A stretch of 64,000 nucleotides of DNA from Sinisalibacter lacisalsi (GCF_014640115.1 NZ_BMGI01000006.1:1-64000), one strand, 5' to 3'; shown: positions 43,928 through 55,738, counted from the first letter of the stretch. Notes: generated from the sequence alone by a model not told the origin. A program made the numbers and translations.

Positions 43928-44824
43928 TCAGAAATCGGTTTTCGCAAAGGCGTCGCGGTAATGCGCCATCTGCATCCGCGTCGCAAGCACGGCGTTCTTC
44001 ATCAGCGTGGCCACCGTCACCGGGCCGACGCCGCCCGGCACCGGGGTGAGCCAGCCGGCCACCTGCGCCACGCTGTCGAAATCGACGTCGCCCACCGTCT
44101 TGCCGTCGACCCGGTTGATGCCGATGTCGATCACCGCGGCGCCCGGCTTGATCATGTCGCCCGTCACCAGCCCGGCCTTGCCGACGGCGACGAACACCGC
44201 GTCCGAGGCCCGGCTGTGCATCGCCACCGAGCGCGTCATGTGGTGGCAGACCGTCACCGTCGCCCCCAGCCCCATCATCAGGAAAGCGATCGGCTTGCCG
44301 ACGATCTCGCTGTGCCCGATCACCGTCACGTCGAGCCCCTCCACCTTGAGCGGCAGGGTTTTCAGGATCTCCACCGCCGCCACTGCCGTGCAGGGGCCGA
44401 GCGCGAGATCGTTGTAGACGATGTTGCCGATCGAAGCGGGGTGCATCCCCTCCACGTCTTTCAGCGGATGCACCGCCTTCTGCAGCGCCTTGACCGGGAT
44501 ATGGTCGGGCAAGGGCCGCTGGATGATGATGCCGTTCACCCGCGGGTCGGCGTTGAGGCCCTGAAGGATGCCGACGAGCTGTTCCAGCGAGGTTTCGGCC
44601 GGGTAGCTGCGCGCCTCGAAATCGACGCCCGCGTTCTCGGCGTGCTTTTGCTGGTTGCGCACGTAGAGATCGGCGGCCGGGGTATCGCCGACCGAAACCG
44701 AAACCAGGCGCGGTGCCCAGCCCTGCTCGCGCAGGGTGGCCGCCTCGGCGGCCACCTCGCGTGTGATATCGGCCGCGATGGCCTTTCCGTCGATCAAAGC
44801 GGCGCGGGGGGCGCGGTCTTGCAT
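43928..44824 (-). CDS. Divergent FolD paralogue lacking the catalytic lysine
   Basis: A 298-residue FolD-family protein. The dinucleotide motif [11 protein letters not shown] and C-terminal [12 protein letters not shown] are kept. At the active site Y54-V-R-N-Q58 replaces Y-V-x-x-K, so Gln stands where the cyclohydrolase/dehydrogenase Lys is expected. KDVEGMH replaces KDVDGFH, and QRPLP replaces QLPLP. The protein may keep dehydrogenase binding but have altered or no cyclohydrolase activity, or work with the canonical FolD next door. It lies between folD and fhs. Confidence 0.88.
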   Translation of the reverse strand: MQDRAPRAALIDGKAIAADITREVAAEAATLREQGWAPRLVSVSVGDTPAADLYVRNQQKHAENAGVDFEARSYPAETSLEQLVGILQGLNADPRVNGIIIQRPLPDHIPVKALQKAVHPLKDVEGMHPASIGNIVYNDLALGPCTAVAAVEILKTLPLKVEGLDVTVIGHSEIVGKPIAFLMMGLGATVTVCHHMTRSVAMHSRASDAVFVAVGKAGLVTGDMIKPGAAVIDIGINRVDGKTVGDVDFDSVAQVAGWLTPVPGGVGPVTVATLMKNAVLATRMQMAHYRDAFAKTDF

Positions 44825-44891
44825 GATGTCCTCCGGGGTTCTGAGATCGGGTTCATCTCGGCCTCGCCGCCGGTATACATCCGCATACCGT

Positions 44892-46568
44892 TCAGAACAA
44901 GCCCTCGACCTCCCCCGCCGCGTTCAGCCCGATCGACATCGCCGCCGGTTTCGACGGAAGGCCCGGCATGGTCATGATCTCGCCGCAGATCACCACGACG
45001 AATCCCGCCCCGGCCGAGAGCCGCACCTCGCGCACCGGCACCGAATGGCCGGTCGGCGCGCCGCGCAGGGAGGGGTCGGTCGAGAAGGAATACTGCGTCT
45101 TGGCCATGCAGATCGGCAGGTGGCCGAAGCCGGCCTCCTCCCAGGCGCGCAGCTGGTCGCGGATCTTCTTGTCGGCCAGCACCTCGTCGGCGCGGTAGAT
45201 GCGCTTGGCAATGGTCTCGATCTTGGCGAAGAGCCCCATGTCGTCGGCGTAGAGCGGCGCGAAATGGGCGCTGTCCTTGTCGGCGATCTCGGCCACGCGG
45301 GTGGCCAGTTCGGTGATCCCGGCCGAGCCCTCGGCCCAGTGCCGCGCAAGGATCGCCTCGGAGCCGTGCTCGGCGACATAGGCCTTGATCGCCTCCACCT
45401 CGGCCTCGGTATCGGTCACGAAATGGTTGATCGCCACCACCACCGGCACGCCGAAGCTCTTCATGTTCTCGATGTGGCGGCCAAGGTTGGCGCAGCCCGC
45501 GCGCACCGCCTCGACGTTCTCGGTGCCAAGGTCTTCCTTGGCCACGCCGCCGTTCATCTTCATCGCCCGCACCGTGGCCACGAGCACCACCACGGATGGC
45601 GCGATCCCGCCCTTACGGCACTTGATGTTCATGAACTTCTCGGCGCCGAGATCGGCCCCGAACCCGGCTTCCGTCACCACGTAGTCGGCGAGCTTCAGCG
45701 CGGTGCGGGTGGCGATCAGGCTGTTGCAGCCATGGGCGATGTTGGCGAAGGGGCCGCCGTGCACGAAGGCCGGGTTGTTCTCCAGCGTCTGCACCAGGTT
45801 GGGCTGCATCGCGTCACGCAGGAGCACCGTCATCGCCCCGTCGGCGCCGATCTGGCGGCAGGTGATCGGGGTGCGCTCGCGGGTGTAGGCGACGATGATG
45901 TCGCCGAGCCGCTGCTGCAGATCGTCAAGATCCTGCGCGAGGCAGAGGATCGCCATGACCTCGGAGGCCACGGTGATGTCGAACCCGGTCTGGCGGGCGA
46001 AGCCGTTCGACACGCCGCCGAGCCCCACCACCATGTCGCGCAGGGCGCGGTCGTTCATGTCCATCACCCGGCGCCAGGTGATCCGGCGCTCGTCGATCTC
46101 CAGCGAATTGCCCCAGTAGATGTGGTTGTCGATCATCGCCGAGAGCAGGTTGTGGGCGCTGGTGATGGCGTGGAAATCGCCGGTGAAGTGGAGGTTCATG
46201 TCTTCCATCGGCACCACTTGCGCGTAGCCGCCGCCGGCCGCGCCGCCCTTCATCCCGAAGTTCGGGCCAAGGCTCGCCTCGCGGATCGCGATCGCGGCTT
46301 TCTTGCCGATGGCGTTGAGGCCGTCGCCGAGGCCAACGGTGGTGGTGGTCTTGCCCTCGCCCGCGGGCGTGGGGTTGATCGCGGTGACGAGGATCAGCTT
46401 GCCATCGGGCCGGCTTTCGAGCTCGTTGATGAACTCCTGGCCCACCTTGGCCTTGTCATGGCCATAGGGCAGCAGGTGCTCGGTTGGGATGCCCAGCTTC
46501 TGGCCGATCTCCTGGATCGGTTTCTTGTTGGCTGCGCGGGCGATCTCGATATCGGTCTTGTGGCTCAC
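44892..46568 (-). CDS. fhs: Formate-tetrahydrofolate ligase
   Basis: A 558-residue ligase forming 10-formyl-tetrahydrofolate from formate, ATP and THF. The GTG start at 46568 follows GAGGAATGAACCC; the 51 upstream codons have no family similarity. The P-loop region [18 protein letters not shown], the substrate segment [16 protein letters not shown] and [10 protein letters not shown] are diagnostic. It supplies one-carbon units together with the two FolD proteins and may also dispose of formate. Upstream is a leader with hairpins. Confidence 0.95.
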   Translation of the reverse strand: MSHKTDIEIARAANKKPIQEIGQKLGIPTEHLLPYGHDKAKVGQEFINELESRPDGKLILVTAINPTPAGEGKTTTTVGLGDGLNAIGKKAAIAIREASLGPNFGMKGGAAGGGYAQVVPMEDMNLHFTGDFHAITSAHNLLSAMIDNHIYWGNSLEIDERRITWRRVMDMNDRALRDMVVGLGGVSNGFARQTGFDITVASEVMAILCLAQDLDDLQQRLGDIIVAYTRERTPITCRQIGADGAMTVLLRDAMQPNLVQTLENNPAFVHGGPFANIAHGCNSLIATRTALKLADYVVTEAGFGADLGAEKFMNIKCRKGGIAPSVVVLVATVRAMKMNGGVAKEDLGTENVEAVRAGCANLGRHIENMKSFGVPVVVAINHFVTDTEAEVEAIKAYVAEHGSEAILARHWAEGSAGITELATRVAEIADKDSAHFAPLYADDMGLFAKIETIAKRIYRADEVLADKKIRDQLRAWEEAGFGHLPICMAKTQYSFSTDPSLRGAPTGHSVPVREVRLSAGAGFVVVICGEIMTMPGLPSKPAAMSIGLNAAGEVEGLF

Positions 46569-46757
46569 GGGTTCATTCCTCCTCGGCTGCGACACCCTGT
46601 CCCGTGGGGTATAGCCAGCACAGCGCGGGGGAACAGGGAGAAAACCGACATTTCCGCGGGTGGTTCCGCCTTCGAGGGAAATCGGCGTCACCGATGGGAA
46701 ACTCGCGTTCCGCTCGGGCACGGCGGCGACTGCGACACCGCCTCTCCCCCAATAGAG
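46569..46757 (-). promoter_or_regulatory. Structured leader upstream of fhs
   Basis: The 190 bases before fhs contain, in minus-strand order, GGCGG-loop-CCGCC, ATCGG-TGACG-CCGAT, and ATTTCC...GGAAAT enclosing GCGG-AACCAC-CCGC. A 14-base near-repeat with the shape GGTGTCGCAG-C/T-CG occurs at both ends (around 46728-46745 and 46582-46600), the latter merging with the ribosome-binding site. It could be a cis-regulatory RNA, but no known class fits. I could not find the ZTP (pfl) consensus. Confidence 0.35.
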
Positions 46758-46790
46758 AAGGCCCCGGAAGCTCTGCGCTGCCGGGGCCTT
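46758..46790 (-). terminator. Terminator of ftsH
   Basis: On the minus strand AAGGCCCCGG and CCGGGGCCTT form a 10-base-pair stem with a 13-base loop, 21 bases after the ftsH stop. CTCTATTG follows, so the T run is weak. Confidence 0.65.
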
Positions 46791-46811
46791 CGGTCATGTT
46801 CGTGGGTGTCT

Positions 46812-48734
<1,923 letters not shown>

Positions 48735-48786
48735 GTCGGTCTCCCTTGAAGAGTGCTCCGCCGGGGCGTGCCCGGAGGTTTCTCTT

Positions 48787-48814
48787 AAAATAGGCAGGAT
48801 GCGCCCATGTTCAA
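48787..48814 (-). promoter_or_regulatory. Candidate ftsH promoter
   Basis: On the minus strand TTGAAC (48814-48809) and TATTTT (48792-48787) are separated by 16 bases. The -35 candidate overlaps the tilS stop. This resembles sigma-70 elements and also partly the heat-shock sigma-32 -35 (CTTGAA), but no clear CCCCAT -10 is seen. Confidence 0.4.
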
Positions 48815-50079
48815 TGCGATAAAAAAGATGTGACGAAATCACCCGCCGGATGGTCGATTTCCGCCGAGATTCCGGCGCCCAGCCCTGCCACGGGTGCGGC
48901 GACGAGGGTTTCACCGCGCCAGAGCGCGGGCGTGGCCATCAGCGCGGCGCGCGCCAGCCCGGCGTCGCGCCAGCCCGGGCAATCCTTCAACGCCGCACCG
49001 AGGGCGCGGATCTCCAGCCCGTCTTCCGCCGCCCCCCGCGGACCGGTGAGGCGCCAGCGCCCGTCCCAGCGCGCCCCGGTCGGCGCGACCGTGTGGCGCA
49101 CCGCGGCGTATTCCCGTCCAAGGCGCAGGTCATGCCCGGCACTGGAGACGAGGCAGCCGTGGAGCGTTTGCGTCCGGCCGTCGCCGATCGCGGCTTCCAG
49201 CCCCGCCAGCGCCTCGCGCCGCGGCGGGTAGTCGGCCCCCGAAACCCAGACGATCGCGCGCGCCAGCAGGCGGCGGCGAATCTCGGGGTCGGCGGCGAGA
49301 AAGCCGGCGCGATCGAAGACCACGTCGCCCGCCGCGTCGACCCGGGCGATATGCCCGGCGGTTTCGCCGGCGCAGCGCCCCAGCGCGCGGCGCGCGGCGG
49401 CGAGGTTGGCGGCGACGTTGCCCAGGGTCTCGGCGCCGATACCGAGCGGGGCGAGGGCTGACAGAACCTTGCGCGCCTTCACGCGGTCGAACCCGGTATC
49501 CTCGTTCGACGGGTCATCGCGCCAGCCAAGGCCGTGGCGGGTGAGAAACCCGCGCAACGCCTCTCGGCCCAGCCCCAGCGCCGGGCGCCAGAACCGCGCG
49601 CCGTCGCGCTCGAAAACCGGCTCCATCGCGGCGAGGCCGTCGACCCCCGCCTCCCGGCCAAGGCGCATCAGGAAGGTCTCGGCGACATCATCCATCGTGT
49701 GCCCCAGCGCCACCCGGTCGAGCCGGTTCCGCCCGGCCCAGTCGGCGAGCAGGCGGTAGCGCGCCGCGCGCGCCTCGGCCTGCAGGTTTCCGCTGCCCGT
49801 CCAGCCGTCCCAGCGCAGGGATTCATGGCCGATGCCGAGTGCCGCGCAGGTTTCGGCCACGAAGGCCGCCTCCTCGCCCGCCTCGGGCCGCAATCCGTGA
49901 TCGACGGTCGCGGCCAGAACCGGCACGCCGTGTTCCCGAGCGCAGGCGCTCAGAAGATGCAGAAGCGCCATCGAGTCGCCGCCGCCGGACACCGCGATGC
50001 CGAGGCGGCGCAGTTCCGGCCAGTGCGGCGCGGTGCAAAGCTGGTCTTGAAGGTGCCTGTCGGCCGCGCTCAGTCGCAT
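48811..50079 (-). CDS. tilS: tRNA(Ile)-lysidine synthetase
   Basis: A 422-residue enzyme that converts the C34 of tRNA-Ile(CAU) to lysidine with ATP and lysine. The N-type ATP pyrophosphatase loop SGGGDS is at 31-36, followed by [17 protein letters not shown] and the [15 protein letters not shown] segment. C-terminal domains are less conserved, as usual. The start overlaps the cpoB 3' end by 10 bases, in the conserved tol-pal-cpoB-tilS-ftsH order. Confidence 0.93.
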   Translation of the reverse strand: MRLSAADRHLQDQLCTAPHWPELRRLGIAVSGGGDSMALLHLLSACAREHGVPVLAATVDHGLRPEAGEEAAFVAETCAALGIGHESLRWDGWTGSGNLQAEARAARYRLLADWAGRNRLDRVALGHTMDDVAETFLMRLGREAGVDGLAAMEPVFERDGARFWRPALGLGREALRGFLTRHGLGWRDDPSNEDTGFDRVKARKVLSALAPLGIGAETLGNVAANLAAARRALGRCAGETAGHIARVDAAGDVVFDRAGFLAADPEIRRRLLARAIVWVSGADYPPRREALAGLEAAIGDGRTQTLHGCLVSSAGHDLRLGREYAAVRHTVAPTGARWDGRWRLTGPRGAAEDGLEIRALGAALKDCPGWRDAGLARAALMATPALWRGETLVAAPVAGLGAGISAEIDHPAGDFVTSFLSH

Positions 50080-50927
50080 CCCAGGCTGGCCCGCGCCGCC
50101 TGCGCCTCGGCCACCGCCGCGGCGCCGGGGAAACGGTTGGCGACCTCGCCCAGCGTCACGCAGGCCTCGTTGATCTGGCCAAGCTCACCCAGCGCCGCGC
50201 CGAGCTTGAACAGCGCGTCGGCGGCCTTCGGTCCCTGCGGGCTGCCGGAATAGGACGCGAGGTAGGCGCGCGCGGCCTCGGCCACCATGCCCAGATCGGT
50301 CAGCGCCTCGCCGCGCAGGTAATGCGCTTCGCCGGTGAGCGGCCCGCCGGGGTAGGCTTCGACGAAACGGCCGAACAACTCGGCCGCCTCGGTTGCGTTG
50401 CCCGCCTCGAGAGCCGCCTGAGCGGCATCGAAATCGTCACGTTCGGCGACCGCGAGTTGCCCGGTTCCGGTGCCGGCGGCCGGGTCGGGCGTGGCGGCGA
50501 TCGCCGAGGCCGCCGGGCCGGTCACCTCCGGCAAGCTGCCGCCGCCGAGCGCGGGGGTTTCGCCGAGCTTGGAAATGTCGCAATCCGCTTCCAGTTCGCA
50601 CAGCCGGAATTCGAGATCCCCGACCCGGTTGGTGCCATCACTGACCACTTGGTTGATGCGGAACTCGAGCTCTTCGGACTTGGCGGTGAGCCGGGTCACC
50701 TGCGCCTCGATCGCGTTCACCCGGTCGAGCATCGAACCACCGCCCGACGCCGCCGAGGCGCCGCCGGTGGTGTTCAACTCGCCCTTGAGGCGCTGGATCT
50801 CGACGTAGAGCACGGTCAGCTCCTGCCGGATGTCGGCCAGAGTCTGGGCGCGGTCCTGCGCCTTGAGCGGCATCGCCAGCAACAGGAGCGCCAGCGTCGC
50901 CGCGATCATCCGTGCCCAAACCGCCAT
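50070..50927 (-). CDS. cpoB: Tol-Pal cell division coordinator CpoB (YbgF)
   Basis: A 285-residue periplasmic protein. The signal peptide ends near PLKAQD. An N-terminal coiled coil (LADIRQELTVLYVEIQRLKGEL onward) trimerises in homologues, followed by a Ala/Gly linker and C-terminal TPR repeats (DFDAAQAALEAGNATEAAELFGRFVEAYPGGPL and later). It links peptidoglycan synthesis with Tol-driven outer-membrane constriction. Location after pal is diagnostic. Confidence 0.92.
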   Translation of the reverse strand: MAVWARMIAATLALLLLAMPLKAQDRAQTLADIRQELTVLYVEIQRLKGELNTTGGASAASGGGSMLDRVNAIEAQVTRLTAKSEELEFRINQVVSDGTNRVGDLEFRLCELEADCDISKLGETPALGGGSLPEVTGPAASAIAATPDPAAGTGTGQLAVAERDDFDAAQAALEAGNATEAAELFGRFVEAYPGGPLTGEAHYLRGEALTDLGMVAEAARAYLASYSGSPQGPKAADALFKLGAALGELGQINEACVTLGEVANRFPGAAAVAEAQAARASLGCD

Positions 50928-50952
50928 CGTGCCGCCTCCTGCGCCGGTTGCC

Positions 50953-51459
50953 TCAGCTCGTGCCCGCGCCAGCGGTGAGCACCGTCACCGCCCGGCGGTT
51001 CTGCGCGTAGCAGCTCTCGTCGGAGCAGATCGCCAGCGGACGTTCCTTGCCGTAGGACACGGTTCTGAGCCGGTTCGGGGCAACGCCCCGGTCGATCAGG
51101 TAGGCCTGAACGGCACTGGCGCGACGCGCACCGAGCGCGAGGTTGTATTCACGCGTGCCCTGCTCGTCGGCATGGCCCTCGACAATCGCGGAAAACTCGG
51201 GGTTTTCCATCAGCCAGGTCGCCTGCTTGGCGAGCACGTCCTGCGCCTCGGCGCTGAGCGTCGACTGGTCGACGGCAAACAGCACCCGGTCACCGATGGT
51301 TTGCTCGAAATAGGCCGGCGAGGTGGGATCGGAGGGCGAGCCCGGCACGATGCCGCCTGCACCCGCGGTCGCAGCGTCGTCGCCGAAGCGGCTGTTCCTG
51401 TCGCAAGCCGAGAGCGCGAGCGCGCCGATCAGCATCGCAGCCATGGTGAAGTGTTTCAT
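50953..51459 (-). CDS. pal: Peptidoglycan-associated lipoprotein Pal
   Basis: A 168-residue outer-membrane lipoprotein. The lipobox is ALSAC with Cys19, followed by an Ala/Gly/Pro linker and an OmpA-like domain. TLSAEAQDVLAKQATWL, VEGHADEQGTREYNLALGARRASAVQAYL and the RLRTVSYGKERP segment bind diaminopimelate in peptidoglycan. It works with TolB as the outer-membrane end of the Tol system. Confidence 0.95.
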   Translation of the reverse strand: MKHFTMAAMLIGALALSACDRNSRFGDDAATAGAGGIVPGSPSDPTSPAYFEQTIGDRVLFAVDQSTLSAEAQDVLAKQATWLMENPEFSAIVEGHADEQGTREYNLALGARRASAVQAYLIDRGVAPNRLRTVSYGKERPLAICSDESCYAQNRRAVTVLTAGAGTS

Positions 51460-51543
51460 CGGATTTGTCCTGTTTCAAAAGGTGTTCTTGTTGCCCGTTT
51501 TGTTCAGTGTAGCAGATCGCGGGCCCATTGGGAATCGGGCGCT

Positions 51544-52869
51544 TCAGTTCTGCAGCGGCCCCCAGGCCGGATCGGAGGCCGCCGAGGGGGTTGCCACGCG
51601 GCGCAGGTTGCGCCCCGAGATGTCGACCGAGTAGAGCGCCGGCGCGCCGCTTTCGCCCTGCGTTTCGCGGGTGAACATGATCACCCGGCCGTTGGGCGAC
51701 CATGTCGGCCCCTCGTCGAGGAAGGAGGCCGTGAGCAGCCGCTCTTCCGAGCCGTCGGTGCGCATCACGCCGATGTGAAACCGCCCGGCGTTCTGCTTGG
51801 TGAAGGCGATAAGGTCGCCGCGCGGACTCCAGACCGGGGTGCCGTAACGCCCGGGGCCGAAGCTGATCCGCTTGGCCTCGCCGCCAGAGGTCGGCATGAC
51901 ATAGAGCTGCTGGGTGCCGGACCGGTCGCTTTCGAAGACGATCCGGCTGCCATCGGGCGAAAAGCTGGGCGCGGTTTCGATCGAGGGCGCATCGGTGAGC
52001 CGCCGCATACCGCTGCCGTCGAGCCCGACCGTGTAGACATCGGTGTTGCCGCCCTGCTCGAGCGAAAACACCACCGATTGCCCGTCGGGCGAGAAGCGCG
52101 GCGCGAAGGTCATGTTGCCGCCCGAGGTATCGAGCGCCACCCGGCTGACCGAGGCCACGTCGAGCACGTAGATCTGCGGCCGCCCGGTCTCGTAGGAGGT
52201 GTAGAGCACCCGGTCGCCGGTGGGCGAGAACCGCGGCGCGAGCACGAGATCGTCCGAATCGGTGAGGAACTGGACGTTGGCCCCGTCGTAATCCATCAGC
52301 GCGAGCCGTTTCAGGCGCGCGTTCTTCGGCCCCTGCTCGCTGACGAAGACCACCCGGCTGTCGAAATAGCCGCCCTCGCCGGTGATCCGGCTATAGACCA
52401 CGTCGGCCACCTTGTGGGCAATCCGCCGCCATCCCTCGACGGTGCCGGAGAATTGCAGCCCCTCGCCGAGCGCGGCCCCGGAAAACACGTCGAACAGGCG
52501 AAACTTGATCACCAGATTGCCGCCCCCGGCCATCTCGACCGCACCTACCACCAGCGCCTGCGCATTGATCGCCTTCCAGTCGGCATAGGCCACCGGGGCG
52601 TCGAAGCTGGTGACCGACGAGATATGCGCCGAAGCCGGGATTTCGCGGAAAAGCCCGGTGCCGGTGAGATCGGCGGCGATCACCCGGGTGATCTCGGCGG
52701 CGTATTGCGCCGCCTCGCCGCCCGCCGCGACGAACGTGGGGATCGCCACCGGCAAGGGCTCGATCACGCCCTCGTCGATCACGATCCGCAGCGGCTGCGC
52801 GTGGGTTGCGGTCTGGGTCAGACCGACGATGGCCAGAGCCATGATCAGGATGCGAATTGGTTTCATCAT
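51544..52869 (-). CDS. tolB: Tol-Pal system beta-propeller protein TolB
   Basis: A 441-residue periplasmic protein with signal peptide ending near ATHAQ. The N-terminal alpha/beta domain is followed by a six-bladed propeller with repeated [12 protein letters not shown]-like units ([44 protein letters not shown]). An alternative Met is one codon later. It shuttles between Pal and TolA. Confidence 0.94.
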   Translation of the reverse strand: MMKPIRILIMALAIVGLTQTATHAQPLRIVIDEGVIEPLPVAIPTFVAAGGEAAQYAAEITRVIAADLTGTGLFREIPASAHISSVTSFDAPVAYADWKAINAQALVVGAVEMAGGGNLVIKFRLFDVFSGAALGEGLQFSGTVEGWRRIAHKVADVVYSRITGEGGYFDSRVVFVSEQGPKNARLKRLALMDYDGANVQFLTDSDDLVLAPRFSPTGDRVLYTSYETGRPQIYVLDVASVSRVALDTSGGNMTFAPRFSPDGQSVVFSLEQGGNTDVYTVGLDGSGMRRLTDAPSIETAPSFSPDGSRIVFESDRSGTQQLYVMPTSGGEAKRISFGPGRYGTPVWSPRGDLIAFTKQNAGRFHIGVMRTDGSEERLLTASFLDEGPTWSPNGRVIMFTRETQGESGAPALYSVDISGRNLRRVATPSAASDPAWGPLQN

Positions 52870-52981
52870 GTCCTCTCGGTCTCCCGATTATCCCCGTTTT
52901 CGTCGACGCGCCACCACCCGGGGCCCGGCTTCGGCGGGAATCGGCCAAGCCCCCGCCCGTTCTTATACACAAACATGACGC

Positions 52982-54055
52982 TCACCTGATCCTCATGTTT
53001 CCGGGATCGAAGGTCATCTCGATCTCGCGCCACTGGTCATACTTCTCGGCCGGCAAGCCGTAGCCCGAGGTGCCGCAGCGGATCACCGCGCGGCGGGCCG
53101 CCTCGTAGGCGATGCGCGTGGCCTCCTGGGTCGGCCCGTTCGACGAAATCATCTCGATCCCTTCCGGCCGCCCGTCGCGCGACATCTGCACCAGCACCAC
53201 CACCGTGGTGTTGAGCGCATCGGTGGAGGCCGAGCCGAGGTTCCAGCAGCGCGACACCGCCACCCGCAGCCCGTCGCGCTCGCCGCTGGTGAGCGGCGGA
53301 CCGGAGGGGCCCGGCGTGCCCGCCGCCTCGCCAAGAACATCCGCCAGCGCGTCGTTGACCGCGCTGTCGATGGCGGCGTTGTTCGGTGGCGTCGGCTCGG
53401 GCGTGGGCGCGGGCTCGGGGTCCGGCGCGGGGGCCTCGACGGTTTCGGGCCGCGGCGCGGGCCGGTCGGGGCGGCGCGGCGGGCGCGGCGAACTCGTCGG
53501 GGCGGCGTCGGGCCGGTCGGCCTCGGTCACGATCTGGGTTGTCGAGGCTTCCGGCGCCTGCGCCGGCAGTTCCTCGACCGGGGCCTGCGGCTCGGTCGCC
53601 TCGGCAGGGGCGCTTTCCTCGATCAGAACCGGCCCCTCGGGCAACGGATCCTCAGGGGCTTCAACAACCTCGTTCGTCACCCGGTCGGCGGCGGGCGGCG
53701 TCACTTCCGGCGCCGGTGCCGGCGGCTCGGGTTCAGGCTCGGGCTCCGGTGCCGGCGGCGCGGGTTCCGGCTCGGGCTCAGGCTCGGGCGCGGCGGGCTC
53801 GGGGTCCGGTTCCGGCGCGGGCGGCGCCGGGCGCCGCGGCGGCGCGGGCGAGGTTTCCGGCGGCGAAGGGGCCGGGGCGGGCCGGGGCGCCTGCGCTGCC
53901 TCGTTCAAAGCGGCGAACTCCGCCCCCGAGATCAGCGACACCTCAGACACCCTGAGCGGCGGCTCATCCGGCCCGCGCAGGAACAGCCCCCCGAACAGGA
54001 GCCACAGCATCAACAGCCCGTGCCCGATGCCGGATATGATGTAGCCCGTTCTCAT
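52982..54055 (-). CDS. tolA: TolA-like energy transducer with acidic Pro/Glu linker
   Basis: A 357-residue inner-membrane protein. One N-terminal transmembrane helix (GYIISGIGHGLLMLWLLFGGLFL) is followed by about 200 residues dominated by Pro, Glu, Ala and Asp with many PEPEP repeats. A C-terminal TolA domain III/TonB-like region starts near VSRCWNLGSASTDALNTTV. The usual Lys/Ala-rich helical domain II is absent, replaced by the acidic linker. Identification rests on its place between tolR and tolB and on the C-terminal domain. Confidence 0.85.
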   Translation of the reverse strand: MRTGYIISGIGHGLLMLWLLFGGLFLRGPDEPPLRVSEVSLISGAEFAALNEAAQAPRPAPAPSPPETSPAPPRRPAPPAPEPDPEPAAPEPEPEPEPAPPAPEPEPEPEPPAPAPEVTPPAADRVTNEVVEAPEDPLPEGPVLIEESAPAEATEPQAPVEELPAQAPEASTTQIVTEADRPDAAPTSSPRPPRRPDRPAPRPETVEAPAPDPEPAPTPEPTPPNNAAIDSAVNDALADVLGEAAGTPGPSGPPLTSGERDGLRVAVSRCWNLGSASTDALNTTVVVLVQMSRDGRPEGIEMISSNGPTQEATRIAYEAARRAVIRCGTSGYGLPAEKYDQWREIEMTFDPGNMRIR

Positions 54056-54064
54056 CGCAGCGAT

Positions 54065-54532
54065 CTATCGCCCGTCCATCGACGGCCCACCGGTTTCGGT
54101 CACGAGGCCGATGTTGTTGAACCCGCCGGCATTGAGCGCGCCCATCACCTGCGCCACCACCTCGTAGGGCACCCGCCCGTCGGCGCGCAGGAAGACCTTG
54201 TTGTCTTGCCGCTCGGCGGCGATGGCGCGCAGCTTTTCGATCAACTCGTCGCGCGCGATCTCGGTCTTCATCAGCGTGATCGTGCCCTCGGCAGTGATCG
54301 ACACGGTAAGCGGTTCCTCCTCCACCGATGGCAGCGGCGTGGCCGACGTTTTCGGCAGTTCCACCGGCACGCCCACGGTCATCAGCGGCGCGGCCACCAT
54401 GAAGATGATCAGGAGCACCAGCATCACGTCGACAAACGGCGTGACGTTGATCTCCGACATCAGCGCGCCGTGGCGGCCACGGCGGCGCCCGCGCCGGGCG
54501 CGCGGTTTGAATTGTGCAACGCTTCCGCCCAT
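54065..54532 (-). CDS. tolR: Tol-Pal system protein TolR
   Basis: A 155-residue ExbD/TolR protein. A basic N-terminus precedes MSEINVTPFVDVMLVLLIIFMVAAP, containing the proton-channel Asp in the transmembrane helix. The C-terminal periplasmic domain includes DNKVFLRADGRVPYEVVAQVMG. It forms the proton-driven motor with TolQ. It starts 1 base after tolQ ends. Confidence 0.94.
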   Translation of the reverse strand: MGGSVAQFKPRARRGRRRGRHGALMSEINVTPFVDVMLVLLIIFMVAAPLMTVGVPVELPKTSATPLPSVEEEPLTVSITAEGTITLMKTEIARDELIEKLRAIAAERQDNKVFLRADGRVPYEVVAQVMGALNAGGFNNIGLVTETGGPSMDGR

Positions 54533-54533
54533 C

Positions 54534-55229
54534 TCAACTGTCCAACTGGCGGCTGAGAATGGTGGCGAACTCGTCGGCGAAAGCCTCCCAGCCGGCGACG
54601 ATGCCGTCGCTCCGGGCGGTGAGGTTGTTGTAGAAGATCAGCGCCGGGATCGCCGCGAGCAGGCCGAGGCCGGTGGCGAACAGCGCCTCGGCAAGGCCGG
54701 GGGCCACCACGGCAAGGTTGGTGTTCTGCTGCTGCGCGATCTCGATGAAGCTGTTCATGATCCCCCAGACGGTGCCGAACAGCCCGATGAAGGGCGCCGA
54801 CGAGGCCACCGTGGCGAGGAACGACAACCCCTTGTTGAGCTCTTCCGCCTCCTTGGCGATCGCCACGTCCATCGACCGGTCGATCCGCGCCTGCGCGCCC
54901 GCGATCAGCCCGCCATCGGCGCGGTGCGAGCGGTGCCACTCGGTCATGCCCGCCGCGAACACCCGTTCCGGCGGCGCCGCCGGATTGGGGCCGAGCGTTT
55001 CATAGAGCTCGTCGAGCGGTTCGCCCGACCAGAACGCGCGGTCGAACTCGGCCGACGCGGCCCGGGCGCGGCGATACTGGATGAACTTGGTGACGATGAT
55101 CGCCCACGAGTAGAACGATGCCGCCACCAGCAGCAGCATGACCAGCTTCACGACCAGCGTTGCGCGAAGGAACAGCGAGAAGAAGGAGAAATCCATCTCC
55201 TGCGCCAAAGCGAGAGTTTCCGTTTCCAT
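54534..55229 (-). CDS. tolQ: Tol-Pal system protein TolQ
   Basis: A 231-residue MotA/TolQ/ExbB proton-channel protein with three transmembrane helices. The first is FSFFSLFLRATLVVKLVMLLLVAASFYSW-like, and the others lie around FLATVASSAPFIGLFGTVWGIMNSF and GLAEALFATGLGLLAAIPALIFYN. Channel Thr and Pro residues are retained. Its upstream neighbour is ybgC. Confidence 0.94.
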   Translation of the reverse strand: METETLALAQEMDFSFFSLFLRATLVVKLVMLLLVAASFYSWAIIVTKFIQYRRARAASAEFDRAFWSGEPLDELYETLGPNPAAPPERVFAAGMTEWHRSHRADGGLIAGAQARIDRSMDVAIAKEAEELNKGLSFLATVASSAPFIGLFGTVWGIMNSFIEIAQQQNTNLAVVAPGLAEALFATGLGLLAAIPALIFYNNLTARSDGIVAGWEAFADEFATILSRQLDS

Positions 55230-55317
55230 GATCCCGATCCGCCTGCCTCTTGGGGTCCGCCTCTTTCGGGCGGCAATTTCCCCCAGAAATAGCCCAGATC
55301 AACGGGGAAATCCAATG

Positions 55318-55338
55318 AAACCGCCGCGTCGGCGGGAT
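55318..55338 (-). terminator. Weak hairpin between ybgC and tolQ
   Basis: CCGCCG and CGGCGG pair with loop ACG just after the ybgC stop (minus strand), followed by GTTTCATT. It might reduce read-through from the upstream ruv-ybgC genes into tolQRAB, but the stem is short. Confidence 0.4.
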
Positions 55339-55348
55339 TTGCGGCGCT

Positions 55349-55738
55349 TCAGTGCAACAACAGGCGGATATTCGCCGGAAGCCGCGCCGCCTGCCCGGCC
55401 TCGTTCAGCGCCGCCAGCACCACGCGCGCCGAAAACAGCTTCTGGCCGTCGCGGAAGACCTCCTGGCGCATGGTGATCCGCGCCCCGCCGACGCTCTCGA
55501 TCGAAGTTTCCACCTCCAGCTCGTCGTCGAGCCGGGCGGGCGCGAGGTAATCCGCCTCGACATGGCGCACGGCGAACACGATCCCCTCCGCCTCGCGCAG
55601 CGCCCGCTGATCCACCCCCCGCGCCCGCACGAACTCGGTGCGCCCGCGCTCGATGAAACGCAGGTAGTTGGCATAATAGACGATCCCGGCGGCATCGGTG
55701 TCTTCGTAGTAAACGCGCAAGCGGAGGCGGTGGGTCAT
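55349..55738 (-). CDS. ybgC: Acyl-CoA thioesterase YbgC
   Basis: A 129-residue hotdog thioesterase of the YbgC/4-hydroxybenzoyl-CoA group. YYEDTDAAGIVYYANYLRFIERGRTEF contains the catalytic Asp. It acts on short acyl-CoA or acyl-ACP in phospholipid metabolism. It is part of the ybgC-tol order and overlaps thpR (ATGA). Confidence 0.93.
   Translation of the reverse strand: MTHRLRLRVYYEDTDAAGIVYYANYLRFIERGRTEFVRARGVDQRALREAEGIVFAVRHVEADYLAPARLDDELEVETSIESVGGARITMRQEVFRDGQKLFSARVVLAALNEAGQAARLPANIRLLLH

Noticed and set aside
46569-46757. ZTP (pfl) riboswitch before fhs
   Set aside because: This class is common before fhs, but the conserved GGGUCGUGAC and CCGCCUGGGC segments could not be found on the minus strand.
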